From Hygrocybe punicea (Eukaryota; Basidiomycota; Agaricomycetes; Agaricales; Hygrophoraceae): 64,000 nt of DNA. Under the pieces are notes generated by a model. It had not been told where the DNA came from and did not search any database. It worked only from the letters and a program-made list of their open reading frames with translations. The DNA lies in assembly GCA_963556145.1 (NCBI GenBank), contig OY744463.1, positions 6,386,001 to 6,450,000 of the forward strand. The letters run 5' to 3'. Of the stretch, positions 56,205 through 64,000 are shown piece by piece (the first letter of the stretch is position 1; each line of letters starts with the position of its first letter). A program made the position numbers and the translations under genes.

Positions 56205-57282
56205 TAGGACATGCAGAAAATTGATATCGATGTTGACCCGTTTTGTGCGCTTTATTAATTAATTAATTAATTAATTAATTTTCTGTCGAGAGCCACAACT
56301 ATAGGTCTACCGCCTACGAATCATATGTTTCGAAACTTAACAATCGCTAGGCCCACCATCACATTCCCACAGGGTCATTCCCAACAATCGCTGCCAAGTG
56401 CGTGTTTTTTTTCCCGCAGCCCAAATTTAAACTTAGTTCTCACATCGACAAAATCTGCGGTATCATCCCCTGCATTACCCTCATTCCAGTGTCCCCCTCT
56501 CCGGGCCACTCTCTCCGCCTCACTCTCTCTTGCCTCAGTATCTCCCTCCTCAGTTTCTTTTGCCTCAGTGTCTTCCACCCCATTACATTCCCTCCCATTA
56601 CATTTCCTCCCAATGGCTTCCCTGACAGAATCTTCAGCGTCTCTCCCTTTACCCCGTCACCCAACAAGGCTATGCGTTGTTGTGGCGTTGCCCTCATCTT
56701 ATTCACCCCCCGTGTCATATTCATCTTTTTGCGGAAACGCAGACAACATCCAGTCACGCCATTTCAGGTGAGTTCCTGTATTCCTCCCTGGGTCCATGTC
56801 CTCTTTTTATCTTAGATCGCGAAAGACACTTGTCACACACAGGCGCCATGACAGAGGAGATTGATAGCAGAGCATGTAGATTATGTGTTCAATCACGAGA
56901 TTCGTTAATAGAAGAAGGAGGATAGGCGCTAGGCCGGTGTCTTATGGGAGAACCATGAAGCATAAATATGTGAAATACATAAGAGAGGACTGACCATAAC
57001 TAGAAATTCAGGGTAAGAACCTAGTGATGATCACACTGGGATACTTGGTAGTACCCGAATTCGAGTCCACGACGATAACATTATTGGCATGGTCGAGTAC
57101 CAAAGCCTTGTCGCTAGGGGGTTCGCCCACGTGGGCCATCATCTTTATCTTCGGTGCGGCGGTGACCGAGAAGACCACTGGCAGTACTCGGAGTATAAGT
57201 AGCGGTACGGTCCACTCCTTCTCCTAGCCCTGTTTTTTTTCTTTTTCTTTCGCTTACCGGCGTGCGTCCTGCTGCGGGATTT
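56205..57282. other. Transposon right end and intergenic region
   Basis: After the transposon end (56,314) no gene is convincing. Short Ser/Pro-rich frames at 56,325-56,815 lie in CT-rich sequence. A donor/acceptor-like pair (GTGAGT at about 56,767, CACACAG at about 56,843) exists, but the joined reading is short and has no recognisable family. Confidence 0.5.
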
Positions 57283-59098
57283 ATGCCCCGTTCAGTGAAA
57301 GTAGCGGTTGTCGGTAGTGGTTTGGCTGGCCTTACCGCTGCATATTTACTGACAAGCACACCGACCACAAGCGATGTCGAATTCGAGGTGCATCTTTTCG
57401 AAAAGGTGAGCCCACGCGGCATGTTGAGGTTTATTATCATTATATTTACAAAGTTGCAGTCGCCATCCTTGGGGATGGATTCGTCCTCAGTCTCCTTGCC
57501 AGTTTCACAAGGGAAGGAATGGAGGATCGACGTTCCTATGCGATCATTTCAAGGAGGTTCGTCGCAACTTGGCGCAATACACCACAGGCATATGCTCACA
57601 TGTCGACAAAGGTTATTATCTTGAGCTGATTGCCCTTTACAAACGTCTCGGGGTGGCCTTTCTCCAGAGAGATTTTTCTTATTCGTTCTCTCTGCTTTCT
57701 CCCCCTACAAAAGCCAGCCGTCGAAAAATAACCACTACGATGATATACAATGGATCCTCCGGCCGTGCAGGTGTCAGCATGCCCTCGGTACTGAAAGGCC
57801 GTGGCCATAGCAAAGAACTCGCGGATCGCCTGGCAGCCAAGGCATTCACATGGGCATTGTTCGCCATTCTCACTCTTCAGGTTCTGCTCAACTATATACG
57901 ATTGATATTCCTCTCCTTACCATTCTTCCGCCCGAGGAACATTCGGACGATGAACTTCAGCGAGTGGGCGGAGCACAGCGTTCCGACTGGTATTTTAGCG
58001 CGATGGGTGGGATGGGACACTTCTTGGCGGGACTTCACATTGAGAGTACTCGTCCCTTTGTTCTCTGCTGTGTGTACGGCATCCGAGGAAGATGTCATGG
58101 CGCACCCGGCAGAAGAGATGCTCGGTAAAAAATAAACTCAATCTGTGGTTCTCTTTAAATTGATATCCCGACTAGATTACATCTGGCTTACGCTGGGAAC
58201 ACGCCATTACGTCGTCGTGAACGGGTCAAGGGACGTCGTATCTCGGCTAACGTCTAACGTTCGGCATATCCACCTCTCCTCGCTGATATCAGCCATACAC
58301 CACGACACAGAGGATCCGCAGCGAGCATCTATAGAATGCAGAACTTCCAAGGGAATAACAGTGCATTCTGGCTTCAATCATATTATTTTTGCCACCCAAG
58401 CCGACCGGGCGGTCCCACTTCTACAATCATATCTCTCTTCCCTTCCTCTTAGCTCCCCACAACGACAACCAATAGAAGATCAGATCCGTTGTCTGCGGAC
58501 TTTTCAATATCGCAAGACCATAGTGATTAACCACACTGATGACACTTTGATGCCTGATAGTCTGCGGGACAGAAGGGAACTGAACCTTGTCTCCTTAGAC
58601 GAGAGTGGTTCACGCCGCCGCACGACAGTCGACGACAAGTTTTCGCCACGTTGCGTTTCCTCGACACATACCATGGCGACACATATATTGCCGTGCCCGG
58701 CAGAATATCCCGCACACTTCCCTCAAGTGTATCAAACGACAAATCCGATCTTAGCTCCTTGTGAGGAGAGCATTGTGTCGGTGGCGGCTCTGGAACGTGC
58801 AGTGCTCACGTTAGAGGCAAAGGAGTCACTGCAAGGTTTGCATAGAGAAATCGGGCGGCCGTGGTGGCAATGTCGTGGTCAAACCAGCGGCATGCTGGGA
58901 TCATTGCAAGGAGGTGGTAGGTGGAACCAGAATTGCAACATTAGTGGGGCTAGAGACATACCAGGTATGTGGATATGTGGATCTTTTGCTTACACCGGAA
59001 TTCCATTATTAGAGGGGTGTGTGGTTAGCGCAAGGAAGGTCGTAGAGCAGGGTGTGTTTGTAAGTGAGGGTGTCACGAATACCAACACCCCGTGGTAG
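57283..59098 (+). CDS. FAD/NAD(P)-binding amine-oxidase-like membrane protein
   Basis: ATG at 57,283 leads to the dinucleotide-binding motif KVAVVGSGLAGLTAAYLL and an acidic strand end (VHLFEK). After short introns (from 57,406, about 57,561 and about 58,124) the second part reads YYLELIALYKRLGVAFLQ. A hydrophobic segment (FAILTLQVLLNYIRLIFLSL) is probably membrane-embedded, followed by MNFSEWAEHSVPTGILARW. The last exon (from about 58,173) gives VRHIHLSSLISAI, HIIFATQADRAVPLL and the FAD-domain closing IPGMWICGSFAYTGIPLLEG. The fold is that of flavin amine oxidases/desaturases; the substrate is unknown. The upstream TTTTTTTTCTTTTTCTTTCG tract is promoter-like. It ends 78 bp before the convergent UMP1 gene. 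Confidence 0.8.
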
Positions 59099-59176
59099 CA
59101 TGGAGTCATTTGTCTTTCAATTATTAAACCGTGAATTTGATGTCGCGTTCGTTCTAATCATACGATGGCAGTAATC

Positions 59177-59830
59177 TTACACTACTCGAAGCTTTTTTTC
59201 CATTTCTCGGTGGATGTTTGTTGGCGCCCTAGCTTCCATGTCTGACAAAGACGGCTGAATGTGAAAAACAAAAGTAATGGTGACATTATAGGACGGACCA
59301 TCAAATATATCCGCCGGCTCTAGCGTCTCATCGCGGCCCATCAGGATATCCAGGTGAAGATTCGACTGCGGCATCCCTGGAAAATGCAGGTTCTGACCAG
59401 GAGTAGTCGTCAATGTGATGGAACATAGACATGGCTAAGTTGCTCACAGATGAGACAATCTGACGTTCCATCAGCTGCCGTATGGGCGCGTGCATGCCGA
59501 AGACGTTGCGTTGCATAGTCAACTTCACGTTGTCTTGGGTCTCTTCCCACTGCCAACCAAACATGCGTCAGTATCTCATAAGCAGGAGTGGGCCGACGCA
59601 TGGAGACACAGAGACGTACAGACTCTAGACGTTGTCTCAGACTGTCAGTCTTGATCTCGGTGGCAATGTTTCGGAGGCCGTGTTGCAGGGTATCGTGTAA
59701 GCCAAACGAGCCCGCAGTGTCCTGTACGGAGGCAGACTTGGGTGTACTGGCAGGGACAATGCGCATTGAGGGAATCTAAACAAACGATATTTTATCCAAC
59801 GGGTTTTTGTTGAACCTGAATACTGACCAT
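59177..59830 (-). CDS. UMP1: Proteasome maturation factor UMP1 (POMP)
   Basis: Five exons on the minus strand (59,828-59,830; 59,620-59,775; 59,448-59,549; 59,299-59,392; 59,177-59,241) join in frame to 139 residues, the usual size for Ump1. The first exon is just the ATG; reading continues IPSMRIVPAST, DTAGSFGLHDTLQHGLRNIA, WEETQDNVKLTMQRNVFGMH, APIRQLMERQIVS and NLHLDILMGRDETLEPADIF. It ends with RAPTNIHREMEKKLRVV. Ump1 is a chaperone trapped in half-proteasomes and degraded when the 20S core matures. If the one-codon exon were wrong, translation could begin three codons later at the Met of MRIVPAS. The promoter is shared with the divergent VID30 gene, itself a ubiquitin-pathway gene. Confidence 0.93.
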
Positions 59831-60053
59831 CGTGGTTCTGGGTTGACGCGCAATCTTGCACAGGTGGTGACATGTGACAGTGCGTGACAGTGTGATCGTT
59901 CCCTATAACTTGACTTCACAGCGGTGCGATACGAATCATCTTTGGCGTTATTGGCTCCCCTTTCCCTGTCCTTTGGCCGTCCAATTATCGTACAAACTGT
60001 TGAGAGATCTTGACTATTTTTACTGACCCTTGCGAAAGGCCACAGATCTCAGT
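59831..60053. promoter_or_regulatory. Divergent promoter UMP1/VID30
   Basis: 223 bp between two divergent start codons. Contains a GTGACAGTGCGTGACAGTG direct repeat at about 59,874-59,892; no TATA box is clear. Confidence 0.45.
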
Positions 60054-62792
60054 ATGACGAGTCGTCCCACACGTTCATCCAGCATTCCCATACCCCGCAG
60101 TACCTCCATGGCATCTTCTGGCCGCAACGCCAGTATCGAAACCGCCATTCCAATAACCTTCACAGCCGGCGTAAGGCCTCGCATCCCCAATGCCAGCTCG
60201 TCAGCTCTGTGGGTCAGTCTAGCAGACGACCAGCGAGGTCTCCAAGGCACTCGTGGTAGCAGCAGCATCGCCACCTCCTCCCCAATACGGACGACTGCGC
60301 GCTCTTTCACGCATACGCCCGGCTTACCGAGCAGAACGTTCCTACGACCACCCCCTCCATTTGAACCGAGGATAATCCGGGCAGAGGCACCTCGCAGCCC
60401 AGACGCCCAATGCTCACCATCAACCTCGACATCTCCCTCTCGTACTCGCAGGCTCAGCGGTGCCGGGGTCAGAACGCCCAGCACGCAACGACTATCCCCT
60501 GGTCACACTGACCGTGTACCTCTGCCACCCCCCACTGTCTTTCCCCGTCCCGCGTACCTCGAGCATTCCGCATTGAGGCATCTCCTTCAAACGGAAGCAC
60601 CGCCCAGTCTGCCTCCCGCTCGCAAGGTCGAAGGCACCGCCACCACCACCGAGGTACAATCACCCATCGGACGCAGGCGCACGTCGATGTCGCCCTCGAC
60701 GGACAGCGATGATGAGAGCAATGTCAGTCCCCCTCGGGATGTGCCACCCAGTCCGCCTGCTGCTCTCTTTTCATGTGATCCCATTTTGTACCTGCCAACC
60801 CGCTGGAGCGACCAGGTCCGACATCCTTTGTTGTCGGTGTCAAGCGATGGGCGCGATCTGACCTATCACGGTTCGTTCCAACATTTATTATTTTTATATG
60901 ATATTAGGGTTTTATATATCTCCTACAGGCCCATCCAGTAGCGGAGATAAGGATGCCGCTGCTGCCCGAACTACGTATCCCATTCCGTCTGCTTGTGGTA
61001 TTTACTATTACGAAGTTAATATCCTGAGCAAAGGGCAAAAGGGGTGAGTGTGCCCATGCGTGACTGCACCACAAACTTATTAACGCGTTTCACAGGCATA
61101 TTAGCATTGGGTATGTAGCCGTTCGTCCAATCAGTTTCCACTACATAGTTTACTTCTCCGCTTTACAGGTTTGCGGCACGCGAAGTCAGGTTGTCCCGGC
61201 TTCCTGGATGGGAAAAGAATTCGTGGGGTTATCATGGCGATGATGGATATTCGTTTGCCGCTGAGAGGAACGGCACACCATACGGGCCAATCTTCGGAAG
61301 TGCGCAAATCATTTCCTCTCACCCCTGATGTAATCTAACTTGAAATGTCCATTTCCTAGCTGGGGACTTCATTGGCTGTGGAATTGATTTTAGCCAAAAC
61401 AAGGTATTCTACACCAAGAACGGCACATTCCTAGGTGCGTGCTTCTCGCTTCTTGTGGTTGTCAGATAGTTATTTAAATATTATTTTTTGTAGGTCCAGC
61501 ATTCGACAATGTAGGGAAAGACTGCGACGTCTACCCTTCTGTCGGACTTCGTCATGCAGGCGAGGCGATTCGCGTGAATTTTGGGCACGAACCGTTCAAA
61601 TTTGACATCGAGTACCACGTTCAGCAACAACGCAGCCAGACATGGAGCAAGATCCAGTCTACATCGCTCGACAAGCTGTTCGCAAACCGGGACAAGGGTG
61701 TCAAGACTGAGACCTCTCGTGAACATCCGCACATCTCCGAAGAGAAACTGAAAGGCCCCATCAACCGGTTGGTGCTCTCGTATCTGGCCCATCACGGGTA
61801 CGCCAAGACTGCACGCGCCTTCGAGGCTCAGTGCGAGAGACAGCGGGGGATCAGCGAAGAAGTTGTGTGGTGCGAGCGACCGAGCCTTGTGGCCGCTCAG
61901 GATCATGATATGGAAATGGATGATGTGCCATCGGGAGGAATGCGTGGGTGTGGGGGTGTGGTGGGGATTGGTGGCGGAATTGGCGAGGGGGACATCGAAC
62001 TGCGCACGCGTATCGTGAACGCGGTGATTGCCGGGGATATCGACACGGCGCTCTCGGATACGCGGGCGCACCACCCTGCCGTGCTAGAGCAAGAGGAGGG
62101 GCTTATGCTCTTCAAATTACGGTGTAGGAAGTTTGTGGAGCTAATTTTGGAGGCCGCGGAGATGAAGAAACGAATGCGGGCAGAGGAAGGAGCGGAGGAG
62201 GAGGAATGGGTTATGTCCCCGGCCGTTGGGACTGATGGGATGGATGTGGATGATGATGCGGTGTTGCCACTGCGGTCAGTGCATACGAATGGCTATGGTG
62301 GCCGTGCAGGGATACCGATCAGGGGTAAGAGACGACAGTCGGTATCTCCCGGGAGGGGGTGGTCAAGTGTGGCCGTTGCACCGTATGAAAATGCGCTGAG
62401 GAAGGCGATCTCATATGGGCAGAGGCTGGACACGGATTACAAAGTGGATCGAAGGCCCGACGTGCGTTCTATTTTCACGCGGACCTTTGCGATCGTAGCG
62501 TGCGACGACCCGATGGAGGCTGGTGGGGAGGTAGCAGAAGTTGCGGGGCAGGAAGCACGAGTGACGCTGGCGAATGAGCTGAACCAGGCCATCCTGAGTG
62601 AGTTTGTTTTCGCATTGTGTTGATGCTGTGCCTTGCATTCTGATCGACATTGCAGAATCTCAGGGACGACCTGAGAACCCTGCATTGGAGATGCTCTATA
62701 GACAGACGTCTGCGTGCGTTGTGCAGCTTGGGTTATCAGGCGTAGGGGCTGCCGCGTTTGCGGACATGCCTAAGGAGTTCCTGGATGCCTGA
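60054..62792 (+). CDS. VID30: VID30/GID1 (RanBPM-like) subunit of the GID/CTLH ubiquitin ligase
   Basis: ATG 60,054; stop TGA 62,790-62,792. A disordered Ser/Pro/Arg-rich N-terminus (to about 60,760) is followed by a SPRY domain spread over several short exons ([62 protein letters not shown]). Next come a LisH motif ([20 protein letters not shown]), a CTLH region ([31 protein letters not shown]) and a CRA tail ([14 protein letters not shown] to [15 protein letters not shown]). In yeast the GID complex targets gluconeogenic enzymes for degradation when glucose returns; Vid30/Gid1 binds substrate receptors. An acidic insert splits the CTLH and CRA parts. The domain order and all motifs agree, so the assignment is firm. 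Confidence 0.9.
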
Positions 62793-63510
62793 TGACGAAG
62801 AGTTGAAGTTGTGGCAATTCTCAGAGGACTGTTATTCTGATGGTTTCGTTTGCTTCATGTACCTGCTGCGATCGTGTACGGAATATAACCCCTCCTCCCG
62901 TGATTCCCGGATCCGCGAACTGCAAAGTGAAGGCGGGCTTCGGTGCCGAGGGATCAATCGGTGCCGAGGGATCAATTGGGGAACTCGGGCTTCATACCAC
63001 GTGACTGTCGTCTCTTTTGTCCTCTCCATCATGGGCAAAGCCACGACAAGCGTATGTCTTCCATCTCACGGCCAAAAAAGACTCCTGTTCTGCGTCTCAC
63101 ATATGGCTAACTCACAGTCTCCTTGGGCTTGCGTATTTTACTGAGGTACATTCATCTGGCGGCGTAATCGAAATGTGCAAACGTCGCCGCTCGCTCGCTG
63201 CTCATAATTATTCGACTGGACCGTGACATGCCAGCCTTTTCCTAGGTCTATAGGTTCTCCGAGATGGCCGGACAAGGTCTTTGGCGCCCAGTCTGGCAGT
63301 CAGTCCAAAAAAGGGCTTACACCTATAGAAAAACATAGTCTTGCCGTCTACGCCCTTCTGTGCTCTCTGGCAACACTAAAACCCTACCATGGGGTTTTGG
63401 CGACATATATAACCACCATCCATGAAGAATCTCTCCATCATCGTCTTCCCTCTTGCCCACCACCATCTTCACTTGCGAGCTCTCTTTCACCCCAAGGACC
63501 CCGAAAACTC
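62793..63510. other. Intergenic region
   Basis: No supported gene. GGTGCCGAGGGATCAAT is repeated in tandem at about 62,942 and 62,960. A short ATG frame at about 63,031 with a GTATGT donor (63,052) and an acceptor at about 63,117 gives only a dozen or so codons and is not called. Confidence 0.5.
63404..63412 (+). promoter_or_regulatory. TATA box of the DUF6699-type gene
   Basis: CATATATAA about 100 bp upstream of the ATG at 63,511. Confidence 0.55.
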
Positions 63511-64000
63511 ATGTGGTACCATATGTCGAAGTCTCCTCCCCCTTCCCCGCAGTTGACACCCCCGCCTCTCAATCACGAGGGCTCTCCATACTCGCGTGCA
63601 CCACTGCCGCCAGCGTACGAGCACGATGACGACTGCTGTCACCGAATGCCAGTGTCGATCCACCCAATACTTAGGTTTTCACTTAAACCAAATGTCAAAT
63701 TCGACTTCCTACTCCATCCTTCCACCGTCACGACGACCACGCTACTCGAACATTGTGCACTCCCATACCGCACGCTCTCAGAACCCGCCACCAACCCGCC
63801 GCTGCGTTGCGTCAACATCGCCTCGCCTCACCTCCCATGGCGTATCACAGTGCTGCCATCCTCTCCTAAACCGAATAAATGTGTCACGGTGTCAGATGTC
63901 CTTGTCACGCTTCACTGTACACTCGGCATGCCGGCCACGTGGGAGGAATATACCAGTCTGCCTTCGGATGAGACAGCTTCTATGGTGAATGCGGCGTATG
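63511..64000 (+). CDS. DUF6699-type protein (3' end outside the window)
   Basis: From ATG 63,511 the frame stays open to the window end (163 codons). After a Pro-rich start (SKSPPPSPQLTPPPLNHEGS) it reads VSIHPILRFSLKPNVKFDF, PATNPPLRCVNIASPHLPW, RITVLPSS, VTVSDVLVTLH and ATWEEYTSLPSDE. These blocks match, from memory, the small domain catalogued as DUF6699, a large family in Agaricomycetes without known function. A TATA box lies about 100 bp upstream. The 3' end is truncated by the window. Confidence 0.75.
   Translation, partial: MWYHMSKSPPPSPQLTPPPLNHEGSPYSRAPLPPAYEHDDDCCHRMPVSIHPILRFSLKPNVKFDFLLHPSTVTTTTLLEHCALPYRTLSEPATNPPLRCVNIASPHLPWRITVLPSSPKPNKCVTVSDVLVTLHCTLGMPATWEEYTSLPSDETASMVNAAY

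Larger units (their letters stand above)
50527..56314 (+). mobile_element. Intact DNA transposon encoding an exonuclease-transposase fusion
   Basis: The left end GGCAGTCATACTATAGCTGT and the complement of the right end (GGCGGTAGACCTATAGTTGT) align without gaps over 23 bp with about 70% identity, including CTATAG and TGTGGC. Flanking octamers TCCGAATC (50,519-50,526) and TACGAATC (56,315-56,322) match at 7 of 8 positions. The one gene inside appears uninterrupted. An (ATTA)n run lies just inside the right end (about 56,253-56,280). Ends and duplication were found by eye and are weaker than those of the hAT-like elements. Confidence 0.6.

Noticed and set aside
56325..56925. Small spliced gene upstream of the FAD protein
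   Set aside because: Frames are Ser/Pro-rich in CT-rich promoter-like DNA; the splice pair gives a short product without recognisable features.
63031..63145. Short gene starting MGKATTS with GTATGT donor
   Set aside because: Joined reading is only about 16 codons and matches no small protein I know.
63369..63378. GGCAACACTA resembles the hAT-like II right end
   Set aside because: No AACCGAACC subterminal repeats, no left end and no 8-bp duplication nearby; a 10-bp match is expected by chance.
1..64000. CRISPR array, operon, riboswitch or bacterial-type elements
   Set aside because: Introns, repeat classes and gene families show a eukaryotic nuclear genome; no regularly spaced short repeats with unique spacers.

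Overview
This window looks like the nuclear genome of a mushroom-forming basidiomycete (Agaricomycetes). Three things point there. The genes are dense with short introns (about 45-75 bp, CTAAC-type branch sites). Families typical of that clade are present: a truncated DUF6699-type ORF, a SprT/GCNA-like protease, a TPR-MYND protein and a basidiomycete-style P450. The repeats are Ty3/Gypsy elements and hAT-like elements of the agaric type. No database was searched; every assignment comes from reading translations and motifs.

The window has two halves. Positions 1 to about 31,000 are an almost gene-free nest of transposons. An old Gypsy relic (minus strand, 1-7,068) is split by two non-autonomous hAT-like elements (1,338-4,664 and 5,973-6,974). 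The first of these carries a small LTR element of its own (1,904-3,914). Next comes a 4.4-kb foldback element (7,069-11,516) whose left arm took in a 320-bp MITE and a 1,653-bp solo LTR. A decayed homeodomain-like gene follows (12,547-15,063). A second Gypsy family (LTR at about 15,627, gag at 17.3-18.1 kb and 27.2-27.4 kb) is interrupted by a 633-bp element and by a 9-kb hAT-like element (18,139-27,190). The latter contains a younger Gypsy with two 831-bp LTRs (18,206-25,928). That Gypsy carries an antisense spliced gene and a second copy of the 320-bp MITE. Most boundaries are supported by matching 8-bp (hAT-like) or 4-5-bp (LTR) target duplications. From 27.4 to 31 kb there are low-complexity repeats and relics.

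From about 31.5 kb on there are host genes: an unrecognised Ser-rich protein; a UVRAG/Vps38-like PI3K-complex subunit (autophagy and endosomal sorting); a Puf4-like Pumilio RNA-binding protein; ribosomal protein uS14/RPS29; a cytochrome P450; a TPR-MYND protein; a SprT-type protease with SUMO-interaction motifs (GCNA-like, DNA-protein crosslink repair); an FAD-dependent amine-oxidase-like membrane protein; the proteasome assembly chaperone UMP1; a VID30/GID1 (RanBPM-like) ubiquitin-ligase subunit; and a 3'-truncated DUF6699-type gene. Two divergent pairs share short promoters (33,230-33,428 and 59,831-60,053).

The most unusual object is a 5.8-kb, apparently intact DNA transposon at 50,527-56,314. 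Its single multi-exon gene encodes AT-hooks, a cysteine-rich domain and a DDE-type transposase core. A complete DEDDy 3'-5' exonuclease (WRN/RNase D-like) lies between the second catalytic Asp and the candidate catalytic Glu of that core. I found imperfect 23-bp terminal inverted repeats and a 7/8-matching 8-bp target duplication, and two relics of the same family elsewhere in the window. A second recurring theme is an approximately 54-bp palindrome with a GTCAATTGAC-type core shared by several otherwise unrelated non-autonomous elements.
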